Assembly (NCBI GenBank): GCA_019096065.1
Contig: JAGUCH010000002.1
Location: forward strand, 3,546,501-3,610,500
Length of the DNA: 64,000 bases
DNA from: Paracyclopina nana
Taxonomy: Eukaryota > Arthropoda > Copepoda > Cyclopoida > Cyclopettidae
Reading direction: 5' to 3'
Below the pieces are notes generated by a model, which was not told the DNA's origin, ran no database searches, and saw only the letters and a program-made list of their open reading frames with translations. Each line of letters starts with the position of its first letter. The stretch's first letter is position 1. A program made the position numbers and the translations under genes. Shown piece by piece: positions 1 through 11,200 of the stretch.

Positions 1-3000
1 AGTCTGGGCCATTCTTGAGGAGGAGACTCTCTTCCCCAAGTCTACTGACAAGTCCTTTGAAGACAAGCTCAAAGCTCAGCATCTTGGTAAGTCTCCTCCT
101 ATGGCCAAGCCATGCTCCAAGACAGACAAGAATGCTCACTTTGCCATCATCCATTATGCTGGTATTGTGTCCTACAATGTCACTGGATGGCTGGAGAAGA
201 ACAAGGATCCTGTCAATGACACTGTGGTTGATGTGTTGAAGAGGGCCTCAAATGAGCTCTTGGTCTTCTTGTGGAGAGAGCACCCTGGTCAATCTGCACC
301 TCCAGATGATGGCAAGGACAAGAAGAAAAAGAAGGCTGGTGGCTCCAAAACTGTTACTTCAGTCTACTTGGTGCAATTAGCTGAGCTTATGCACACTCTT
401 CACAACACTGAGCCCCACTTTATCCGTTGCATTGTGCCCAACACCCACAAGCAACCAGGAGCAGTAGAGTGTGAGCTTATCATGCATCAATTGACTTGCA
501 ATGGTGTACTTGAGGGCATCAGGATTTGTATGAGGGGATTCCCCAACAGGATGCTTTACCCTGACTTTAAGAGCAGATACCAAATCCTTGGAGCAGCAGA
601 GATTGCCAGTTCAAGTGACAACAAGACTGGAGTGTATGCTCTTCTTGACAAGATTGAGTTCTCAAGGGAAAGGTATAGGCTAGGTCACACCAAGGTTTTC
701 TTCAGGGCTGGTGCTTTGGCAGGTCTTGAGGAGGCTAGGGATGGCATTGTGTTGAAGCTTGTGAGATGGATGCAGGGAGAATGCTATGGTTACATCAAGA
801 GACAAGTTTTCCAAAAGAAGTATGACCAGAGGGAGTTGATGAAAGTCATTCAGCGTAACTTCAGGAAGTATCAGACATTGAGAAACTGGGGCTGGTTCAT
901 AATTATTCAAAAAACTAAACCCATGATTGGTCAAAGAAATGTTGAAGAGGAGCTTAGACTTTTGGAAGAGCAAGCTAATGCTGCATATGGTGCTTATCAA
1001 GCCCAGCTTGAGGAAAAGGCTAGACTTGAGCAAGAAAATGTGTCAATGGCTGAGGAAAAGAAAGCTCTCATGAAGCAGCTTGAATCTGAACAAGGCAACA
1101 TGTCTGAGTACACTGAAAGACAAGCAAAGGCATCTGCCATGAAAGCAGACTTGGAGGTCCAGTTGGTTGATGCTGGTCATAAGTTGGCGGACATGGAGCA
1201 AGCAAGACAGGCTGCTACTGCAGACAAAAAAGTTCTTGAGGGAGATAACATCATTATCAAAAAAGACATGGAAGATTTGGAAATTTCTATCCAAAAGCTG
1301 GAGCAAGAAAAGACAAACAGGGACCACACCATCAGAACATTGAATGATGAAATTGCAAACCAAGATGAAGTTATCAACAAGCTCAATAAGGAAAAGAAGC
1401 ATATGAGTGAGAACAGTGCTAAAGCTTCTGAGGATCTCCAAGTTGCAGAGGACAAGGTCAACCATTTGAGTAAAATTAAACAAAAATTGGAAGGGACACT
1501 TGATGAGCTTAATGATTCCCTCCAAAGGGAAAAGAGGGCAAGATCTGATGTTGAAAAAACCAGGAGGAAAATTGAAGGTGACCTTAAAGTTACTCAGGAA
1601 ACTGTTGCTGAGCTTGAAAGGGCAAAAAAAGAGGCAGAGAACACCATTGCTAGGAAAGAAAAAGACTATGGCCAGCTTGCTAGTCGACTGGATGATGAAC
1701 AATCCATTGTTGGAAAAACTCAGAAATCTATCAAGGAAATCCAAGGAAGAGTTGAGGAGATGGAAGAGGAACTGGAAGCTGAAAGACAAGCTAGAGCAAA
1801 GGCTGAGCGCCAAAGGTCTGACCTTGCAAGAGAGCTTGAGAGCCTTGGAGAGCGCCTAGGAGAGGCTGGAGGTGCAACTCATGCTCAAATGGAACTAAAT
1901 AAGAAGAGAGATGCTGAGGTCCAGAAGCTTCGGAAAGATTTGGAAGAAGCACACATTCAGCAAGAATCTACTTTGATCAACTTGAAAAAGAAGCATCAAG
2001 ATGCAGTTGCTGAAATGTCTGAGCAGATTGATCAACTTTCCAAAATGAAGGCTAAAATTGAAAAAGACAAGGGTCAGATTCTTCATGAGATTCAAGATGT
2101 TAGGGCAGCTGCAGATGAAATCACCAGGTCAAAGGCATCAGCTGAAAAGTCGAACAAGAATTTGATGGTTACTTTGAATGAGGCGAACAAGAAGGTTGAG
2201 GAGGCTAATCTGACTCTTGGTGACTTTGACAACAATAAGAGGAAGATTGCTGCTGAGAATGCTGACCTTCTCAGGCAACTCCAAGAGTTGGAAAATAATG
2301 CAAATATGCTACAGAAGACCAAAGTCCAGTTGCTATCACAACTAGATGAAACCAAAAAGGTGGCTGATGATGAATCAAGAGAGAGGCAAAACTTGCTTGG
2401 TAAGTTTAAGAACTTAGAGCATGAATTGGATGGCATGAGGGAGCAGCTTGAAGAGGAAAGTGGTGCAAAGGAAGACATCCTTAGACAGCTAAACAAAGCA
2501 ATTCAGGAAGCTGACATGTGGCGCTCCAAGTATGAGCAAGAAGGACTTGCCAAGGCTGAGGAGCTAGAAATGGCTAAGATGAAGTTGCAAGCCAGACTCA
2601 GTGAGGCCCAAGGAACCATTGATCAGCTCAATGCTAAACTTGGTCAACTTGACAAGGCCAAGGTAAAACTTCAAGGTGAGATTGACCAGATGGCTGCTCA
2701 AGCAGATCAAGCTCACATTTTGAATAGCTCCATGGAAAAGAAAGCCAAGCAGTTTGACAGGATTGTTGGTGAATGGAAGCTCAAAGTTGACTCCATGTCA
2801 ATGGATCTTGATGTTGCTCAAAAGGAGTGCAGAAATGCTTCATCTGACCTCTTCAGAGTCTGTTCTGCAGCTGGATGAGGTTCGCAAGGAAAACAAAGTG
2901 CTAAGCAATGAGATCAAGGACATCATGGACCAAATCAGTGAGGGAGGAAGATCCATCCATGAGATTGACAAGATCAGGAAGCGCTTGGAGGCTGAGAAAA

Positions 3001-4252
3001 TGGAGCTCCAGGCTGCCCTTGAAGAGGCTGAAGGTGCTCTAGAACAAGAGGAGAATAAGGTCCTCAGAGCCCAACTTGAGCTAACCCAAGTCAGACAAGA
3101 GATTGAAAGAAGGATTGCAGAGAAGGAGGAGGAATTCTTGAGCACTCGCAAGAACTTCCAAAAGGCCATTGATGGCATGCAAGGAGCTCTTGAGACAGAA
3201 AGCAAGGGTAAGGCTGAGGCTTTGAGGATGAAGAAAAAGCTTGAGTCTGATGTGGGTGAGCTTGAAACTGCTCTTGAGCATGCTAATGCTGCCAACCAAG
3301 AGACTCAGAAGACCATCAAGAGGTACCACCAGAACATCCGCGAAGCTCAAACTAAGCTGGAAGATGAGCAAAGAGCCAAAGAGGTTTGTCGTGATCACTT
3401 GCTTGCTGCTGAGAGGAAAGCAAACTCTAACCAAAATGCTTTGGAGGAAGCTCGCACCCTTTTGGAGCAAAGTGACAGGGCAAGACGAATCACTGAGCAA
3501 GAGTTGTCTGACACCAATGAGCAACTCTCTGATCAGACCTGCCAAAACCAGGCCATTGCTGGGGCCAAGAGGAAGTTGGAGTCTGAAATGCAAACCTTGC
3601 ATGTGAGTACCTTTGTGATTAGAAAGTGTCCCTTTATTGATAATTAATGTAACACCTTCAGGGAGATGTTGATGAGATGGCAAATGAGGCTCATCTTTCC
3701 AATGAAAAGGCTCAAAAGGCAATGATTGATGCAGCTCGCCTGGCTGATGAGTTGAGAAGTGAGCAGGAATTTGCACAAGGCTTTGAGAGAGACCGCAAAC
3801 TTCTGGAGTGCCAGCTTAAGGACATGCAAACTAGGCTTGATGAGGCTGAGACCAATGCTCTTAAGGGAGGCAAGAAGGCCATGAACAAAATGGATACTAG
3901 AATAAGGGAGCTTGAGTCTGAGGTTGATGCTGAGAGCAGGCGTTTTGCTGATGCTCAGAAGAACTTGTGCAAATCTGAAAGGCGCATCAAGGAGTTGACC
4001 TATGCTTCTGATGAGGACCGCAAGAACCATGAGCGCATGCAAGCTTTGGTTGATCAGCTTCAATCAAAAATCAAATCCTACAAGAAGCAGATTGAGGAGG
4101 CTGAGGAAATTGCTGCCCTCAATTTGGCCAAGTTCCGACAAGCTCAAGGCCTATTGGGAACTGCAGAGGAGCATGCTGACTTGAATGAACAAGCCCTTGC
4201 CAAAACAAAGGCAAAAGGACGTGCTGGCTCTTTGGGACCCATGGTGAGATGA
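1..4252 (+). CDS. Mhc: Muscle myosin heavy chain, 5' partial, with an internal frame break
   Basis: Motor protein of thick filaments. The frame opens with codon GTC at position 2, and the gene begins before the window. Seen in order: end of the motor domain with the SH1-region motif CNGVLEGIRICMRGFPNR, converter, an IQ-like neck, then the long heptad coiled-coil rod with typical muscle-myosin blocks such as NEIKDIMDQISEGGRSIHEI. Coding runs without an intron from the window start to 3602. A 59-bp intron (3603-3661, GTGAGT...CAG) follows, then the last exon, 3662-4252. At about 2861-2867 the frame shifts: after DLFRV about 9 expected rod residues are replaced by 7 bases, and the rod continues in another frame. 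The C-terminus after KGRAGS is short compared with common muscle myosins. Identity is certain; whether this copy is functional is not. It could be a paralogue, a recent pseudogene or a consensus error. Confidence 0.9.
2861..2867 (+). other. Frame break in the myosin rod
   Basis: The upstream frame reads through DLFRV and then hits TGA at 2876-2878. The downstream frame resumes with QLDEVRKENK. Muscle myosins have about nine residues between these blocks (27 nt); only 7 nt are present, so about 20 nt are missing. There is no room for an intron. Confidence 0.8.
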
Positions 4253-4425
4253 TAACTCTGAAGCTGAATATCTCCGTTAATAGCAGTTTTATTAATTTTT
4301 CAGTAAATGCACTACTTCACAAGCTGAGACATGGCAGGAAGTCTCTCTACCAAAACCAATTCAACCTTTATCGCTACTCATGTTTGGTGTGACATTTTCT
4401 AGGTCTTAGTGAACATGCTTAGCTG

Positions 4426-4431
4426 AATAAA
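4426..4431 (+). terminator. Poly(A) signal AATAAA of the myosin gene
   Basis: AATAAA lies 174 nt after the myosin stop codon, on the coding strand and before the convergent NOP9 3' end. Confidence 0.6.
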
Positions 4432-4596
4432 TGCCACATATGCATCAACTATGGTTGGCCTTTCTGATTTGGTGAGTGGGTTTAGTCCACAAACTTTGAC
4501 TTTAGAAAAGAGTGCATTGAAAACATTCAGATTGACACAAGATTAAATAGAAGTCTGCCTAAAAACTCTTGACATGAATTCTCAAACAACAATTTG

Positions 4597-4602
4597 TTTA
4601 TT
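4597..4602 (-). terminator. Poly(A) signal AATAAA of the NOP9-like gene
   Basis: TTTATT on the plus strand reads AATAAA on the minus strand, 64 nt after the NOP9 stop at 4666-4668. Confidence 0.65.
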
Positions 4603-4665
4603 TTCAAACTAAGTGCAAGAATTTTGCAAAAGGTATGATAGACTGTAGAAGAACACCTCCTCATA

Positions 4666-7600
4666 TTAGAGATCATCAAGATATGATGATTTTTTTATCT
4701 TCTTCTTAGCCTTTGCTTTTTCATCCTTAGAATCATATTTTCTCTTGAACAAATTTTCATCGCCACATTTGTCAATGACAAATTCAGGCTCTTCAACTTT
4801 CTTAGCATTGGCTGGCACAACATCTTTTTTTATCTCAGGCACTTGAAGAAATTCACTGAAAAGCTTTTTAGTCTTTTGTTCCTTTTCAAAATTTGCTTTC
4901 CATTGCTCTCTTGAACGATTAAACACAGCCAAACCCAGGTTGGTTGAGACATATTTGCCATAATTGTCAGAATTCAATTTTGACATCTGGTTCACCAACT
5001 TAGCGGCCATTGTCTCCCTTAACTTTGGGGAGGCTTTGGCCCATATGGCATCAATGGACCTAGAGCCATGCTTTGAGCATGCTAAAGCTGCTAAGTTTTC
5101 TGGTGTGAAGATTTTCAACAAGTTTTCACGACTCTTTTCTCCAATTGTCGAGCTGGCCATGAAAGCATCAGTGATATGACATCCCCTCGGATCTGACAAA
5201 ATCTTTATCAGCTTGTCGGGATTAGTGGACAGCAATGAGTTCACTAATTTGATAGGTTTGTTAAACTGGAGAATTTCTTGAGCCAACAGAGTCCCATGAA
5301 GATTTAGTGGTGAGTTTTCATCAAATGCGTCTGATGTTGCCAATCTTGTAAGCAAAACAAATAGCTTGTCAGAGTTGTCATTGCACTGAAGCGCCTTAGA
5401 GAGTGCCTAAAAGTAATGTAAATTCAAAGCTGGTTCATTTCAGACGAAGGTTTAAGCTTACCACAATAAAATGTGCTTGTTTACACCCAAGTCTTCGACA
5501 GGTTTGAGCTACAGACAGAATTACTCCGCTCGAGGATCCGGAAGCCAGAATTTGCTCCAACTTCGCATCCAACTCCTCTTCATACATAGATTCAAACTGA
5601 AAATTTAGAAAATAAAATAACTCACTGTTTGGCAGTTACCACCCTGACCAAAATGAATTAAACCACTCTAACCACTGCACTTTCATTTATTGAAACCTCT
5701 GCAAACCTAAATAAATAATAAAAATATAAACAATACATTTTATTAGTGGCGCCCATCGCTCTAAAAAAAATTTAAAAAACCAGCTTCTGCCTAAGCCATT
5801 AATTATTTTACAAAAATATTATTTAAATGACACCTTTAAAATGGTAAGTTCTAATATTGAAAGCTATTTTGAGGAGTAAATTCACTTATTGCAATGAGCA
5901 AAATGCCACGAATTGTTGCAAAAGTTGACTGATAGAGAAATCCACTAACTTATTTAATCAGTTCTATCATGAACATATGATTCTAGCAAAGTACTAATGA
6001 TTCAAAAAAGCTTCTAAAAAGTACCATGAAAGGCCTCTCAGAAGTTACATTCATGAAGTTAGGGTGGTCGAATTCAACTTGGTTAGATTTGCGAACTCTG
6101 AAAAAAAGAGAGTGTTTTGCATTCTTACCAACTCTTTGGTAGGGCAAAAATGCATTAGTTTTTGCACGGCAAAATTGGCCGTTTGATGAGTTGACAGCTG
6201 AAAGAGGGAATCCTTGAAGATTTTCTCATAGAAATGAGTGTATATTTTCCGCATGGCTTCATCTTCGCCCGAAACTTGGATCAACGACTCCAAAAGTCTT
6301 GTTACTCCAGCATTGTCGAACATTGTATCGTCTTTCTCAGCAAATATTTCGTTTGTGAAATACTTTGCCATCTTCTTGCAAAGCCTAGGGCTGATCTTGG
6401 AAAGGACAATCAACAATGATTGGAAAACACCCGAGCTCACATCATTGGTACACAAATCTGAAACAATTGCATTCTAATCTTTAGAGTAAAACTCATTTGA
6501 AAGATGTACCAGTGAGATTTTCAGAGTCTTCAATCTTTTGGCATGCCAATTGGAACACATCCATAACTCGCTCATCGTTTGAATTGAAAATGCATTCATC
6601 AGTTTGGATTTTGGCCAAATCAAGCTTTGATTGAGCTTGAGACTGGGCTTTTTTGCTCTTCATTAGATCTGCTGATAACTTTACACCAGACAAGCACTGA
6701 AAAAAAACATTTCTTAACAAGGGCTCCAACCTTAGGATCTACTACGGACCCGGACTATGAACTACTGTGACGCAGCCGAACTAGCAAATACGGCGGACCA
6801 AGAATTGAAACTACTGCTATGATATGCTAGGAATAGAAGCAAGTCTGAATCTACCAAACTAAAATTAGGCCACAAAAGATATTAGACCATAAGCATAAGT
6901 CTTGGACGAGTTTGGCATAAAAACTCCAATTTGTGCTAAGCAAGTACTGAGGTTTAAGGCAAGTCCTGAAGTTTGAGCCGAATCCTGAAGTTTGAATCAA
7001 GTCCTGAAGTTTGAGCCAAGACCAGAAGTTCCAGCCAAGTCCAGAAGTTCTAGCCAGGTCCTGAAGCTTCAGCCAAGTACATAGGTTTCAGACAAGACTT
7101 TAAGGTTCAGCCAAGTCCTGAAGTATCTGCCTTGTACTGAAGTTTCAACCAACTCGAAGGACAGCCTTAAGTCTACTACAACCAGTGTTTGGTGTAGATG
7201 CTGTTCCTATTCAGTCACAGTAGTTCCTCTTCCAGCTCCGTCTAGTAGCAGATCTTATTCCGGCTTCACATTTCACGATCCAATTTTAATCATGAGGGAT
7301 TCTTAATGAATACTCACTTGAAAGATATTCCGCAGAATATGAGCCGCATACGGATCAACAGCAAAGTCTGCAAAATTGTTTATGCAATACTTGGCAACTT
7401 TGAAAATCCACTCCTTCTTTTGGGACAAGTCTTCATCAGAATCCTTAGATCAACAGTCATTGTAATTACGCTTTTTTTCTTTCAGAAATAATTAATGCGT
7501 ACCTTTTGATTGGAGGGTTGCTTAAAAGCATTGACCAACAACAAACTCTCAAGAACGTGGCTAGCAAATGGATTTGAGGCGTACTTGCGCAAATCTTGCC

Positions 7601-7922
7601 CCAGCTTTTCCATGAATCTGAATTTCACCGAATTGTCAGCCAAAGGCATGAGCTTTTCAAAAACTCGCGAAATCAACTGGTTGCAGCACAACTCTTCTTC
7701 GCCGCTCTCCTGATTCGAAGAAAACACATTGGCAACGAAAATATCCTTGGCCTCATCGTCCTCAAACTCATTTTTGTCCAGAGTGGCCAAAACTTGGACA
7801 AAATAGTTGTAGGTCGTACCATCAATGTTTTGACCTTTGCCAAAATGGCCGCGTTTCCCAAATTTCTTGGCCTGCTGCAAAAACGACTTTTTCTTCTTTT
7901 TCTTGCGATTTTCAAAATCCAT
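4666..7922 (-). CDS. NOP9: NOP9-like Pumilio-repeat nucleolar protein
   Basis: Model: 7503-7922, 7318-7443, 6510-6696, 6129-6457, 5462-5596, 4666-5406 (complement), 645 aa. All junctions are GT/AG and in phase. The protein has a lysine-rich N-terminus (MDFENRKKKKKKS), then helical Pumilio-type repeats with motifs such as ASNPFASHVLESLL, DPYAAHILRNIFQ, STHQTANFAVQKLMHF, DPRGCHITDAFMAS and CSKHGSRSIDAIW, and a C-terminal KAKAKKKIKK nuclear or nucleolar tail. Length matches the NOP9 family (about 640 aa). Known role: it binds 20S pre-rRNA around the 3' end of 18S and controls Nob1 cleavage during 40S biogenesis. Intron 2 (6697-7317) is long for this gene and carries a degenerate tandem repeat. 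The gene shares a 353-bp divergent promoter with the Tudor-helicase gene. Confidence 0.85.
6955..7150. repeat. Degenerate tandem repeat, about 19-20 bp unit, in NOP9 intron
   Basis: About ten imperfect copies of AAGTCCTGAAGTTTGAGCC follow one another inside NOP9 intron 2. The rest of the intron is unremarkable. Confidence 0.7.
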
Positions 7923-8275
7923 CTTGCAATTTTTTTTTCTTTTAAATTATCGTGATTCTCTATTCACTCAGTACTCACTACTCAGTTCTCAAATTCTCAC
8001 GTTGTTTTTGTTATGATTAGAAGCAGAACTTGAAAGTTACCAAATAGTTGCCGATAAATCATCGACGGCGGTTATTTGGCATTTTCTGTCATCTTTTGTC
8101 TGTATTATGTTGAGTTGGATACATAACGATTCATTTTTCTTATCAGTTTTTCTCCGTATATTTCTCGTCAAATTAAATCGGGTAAAATAATATAAGTCTC
8201 TGGTAAAGCCGTAAGGGCTGACGCTTCAGTTTGTGACTTTTACGGAAATCTTAATGTCTAAGTGATTCGAAAACA
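7923..8275. promoter_or_regulatory. Divergent promoter between NOP9 and TDRD12-like genes
   Basis: Only 353 bp separate the two start codons, which face away from each other. No TATA box stands out. The spacing makes a shared bidirectional promoter likely; this is inferred from layout only. Confidence 0.55.
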
Positions 8276-11200
8276 ATGGCGAAATCTCGTCAAATCATCA
8301 TGGCGACCAAATTGGACGTCACTGTGGAAGTTGGACCTAATAATCAATTATATGTGGTTCCGACGCAAACAATCGGCAACCAGAAATGGGAAGAACTATC
8401 TAAATTTGCCTTGACCGTGAATGAAAATTGGAATTCATTGAAATTTGACAGTCCGGAAGAAGATTTTTACCGTGGACAAATCGTCTACGTTCGCCTGGAA
8501 TCATTTTGGACCCGGGCTAAAATTAGCGAAGTTTGGGTCATGCCATCTTCCCCTCATTTGGAGGTTTTTCTCATTGATCTCGGCAGGGCTCACCGGGTTG
8601 AAGACGTCTACAAAAATGTCGTCAAAGTTCCACATCCGGATTGCCTCAAAATCGAAGGCTTTGCCATGGAATTCGAGCTGTCGGGTACGATATAACTTCA
8701 GCTTCATTTTTGCTCAGTATTTAAACTTAATATGATAAAACTATCATTATGCTTGTCATTCGAGGATACGGAGCGGTTCTAATTTTAGGGCTTATCAATT
8801 ATCTGATAGTGCATACTTAAATTTACGCTTTTTCTTCTTCTGTTCAGGTGTTGAGCCAATCGAAAAAAGTGTCAATTACGTCAATATGAAAGCAACCCAC
8901 AAAAAATGCGTTAATTGGACAAGTGGCAGCATGGAATTCATCAAGCTTCTTTTGAGACTTGCCACTCAGATCAAGGCCGATATTTTGCCTTTTCATGACG
9001 GCAATCGTGCAGTCTCTGGAGATTTATTTTTATTCCTCAAGAATGAAGATCTTAAACCGCATGGACTGTGCGTCAAAAGTCAGCCTATTTCACTGAGCAA
9101 GATTCTGTGTAAAAAGAAGCTCGCCAAAATGATCCATCCGGATCCTCAAGTTTCCTCTGGAGTAAGATTCACATGATTTAAAACCTCCAATCTATATTTA
9201 ATGAGTAATATCTACTTTCTTCAGATACCCAAGAAAAATTTCGTTGTACGCATTGAGAATGAATTTGTTGCGACCACCTGCGAAGAGTCAGATGAAAAGG
9301 CCCAAGCAAGTTTAAGCATTGACTCCACTATTCCCAGCTTGAACACTACGGCACGTTCAAGCTGGAGTGAAGATGAGATAAGATCGAACATCCCGCCTGT
9401 GACTCCAGCTCTTCGGAGGCCCGTCATGAACTTTCAGCAGTACCTTAATAAGGCCGAAACTAGAGATCCTCGCGAGCCATTGACGAATCAACCTGAGCTG
9501 AAATCTCAACTTACGAGGGCCGTAAAGAAGAAACTTCATAAAAGATCCTTTGAAAAATCCAATCTTGGTTCCGATTCAGATGGCATTGAAATTCCAGATG
9601 ATTTCAAGCAGTTTCTAAAGCTTACTCCCTCTGTTGAGGCAACTACAAAAAAGATGACGGTCTCCGAAATGCTGAAAAGAAAAGTCACGCAAAATCCTGC
9701 TCCAGTAAGATTATACCTTTTCCTGTGAGAAATCTTTTAATTCTGAGTTTTACTTTTAAGGTTGTTTTGCCTTTGAAGGAGGCCGAAAGTCAGCGAAATT
9801 CTGCGATCATTCAAGCGCCCAAAGGGAAATTTCTTAACGACAACCAATTCGTGATTGTCCATAAGGATGTTAGCGCGCGAAATTACAAGCCTGTTAGCTC
9901 AATAAGAGAGCTAGGGTTCCGTGTAGACTATCGTGGTCGACTCAAGGATTTGGACATGGAGAGTGCCTGTCACCCAATGCAAAAAGGTATTCAATGTGCT
10001 ATTTTAAAGTTCTCTGGTGAACGTAATTTGTTTTCAGATATGTGGCCTATTACGAGCCAAGCTTTACCCCTTGTGGCAGTTGGTGGCCAACAAAAGCAGA
10101 ATTTGTTGCAAGGCAGGATTGGAGGTTGGTTGGTTCCGCTGATGAACAATTTGCTGAATGGAGACTTCTATTCACCTCCCTCGGATTCGCCTTTGGTCGT
10201 CATTGTTTGCCCTGAGTGGAAGTCTGCTGTAGAAATCCATGGTTTATGCCTTGAGCTTGGCAATGGAATTATAGTGGGCAATGATGCCAAGAAACTGAGC
10301 GTTGGATGTATTTATGCCAATGAAAAGAAGTACTCGGCTCAGTTGTCAAACGGCTGTCACATGCTGGTCACTACGCCCATGTCCTTGGTGCGAATGGTGG
10401 ATCCGAAGGCAAATTTGGTCTCTTTGGAGAGGTGTTGCCACCTTGTGTTTGAGCAGGCCGAAGAGTCCTTTGAGGAGTTTAGTGAACAGGTGGAGTTGAT
10501 CATGAAGCAATACATTCGATTTAGGTGAGAGACTTTTCCACGATGTTTGACATGGTTAATTGCTCTCATTTCTAGGCAAAAGCACGAAAGAGAGCCAAAC
10601 CAAGTGATCCTGTCTTGCAACGAATGGCGGCCAGCAGTTGGCCAATTTGTCCAGATTTTCATGCTGAGGTCGGACATCATCGGACCTTACATCATCCTGG
10701 GTCATCCTCTGGAAGCTCTGGTCTACAGCCAACTGAGGATGAAAACTCAAGTTTTTGACAAGGCCGGCGGAAAACTTCAATACCTCGTGGAGCATTTGCT
10801 ACTGCAATTCCCCAAATATCACAGAGTGGTTCTGTGCAAGAATGTCGCCTCTGTCCTTAAAGTTGGAGACTTTTTGGCCAAGCACAATCTGACTTCCACT
10901 CTTGTTCACGAGGAATTGAGCGCATATGACATGAAGGAGTTGACTAATCATTGGCATAGTGATGCAGGCCGTGTCTTAGTTGTGTCAGATGAGGCCTACA
11001 TGGATCACATTCAGCTGACCCATTTGGACCTTGTGGTGCATTACGACTACCCTGCGACCAAGCGAAAATTTGCTTACAGGTTTGATCACTGAGTAGCTAA
11101 TTGAGAATCTAATTCATTCGTCTCCTTGTCAGGTTTTTCCACATGAAGAAATGTGTGGTGAGCATCTATGAGACTGAATCTAAGGAGCGAGCTTCCAATT

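Noticed and set aside
1043-1813. Long antisense frame (256 codons) opposite the myosin rod
   Set aside because: It is a by-product of the biased codons of the coiled coil on the other strand; no start context, splice sites or family features.
2861-2867. Programmed ribosomal frameshift or tiny intron in myosin
   Set aside because: No slippery site, and the missing residues are absent from the DNA; 7 nt cannot be an intron.
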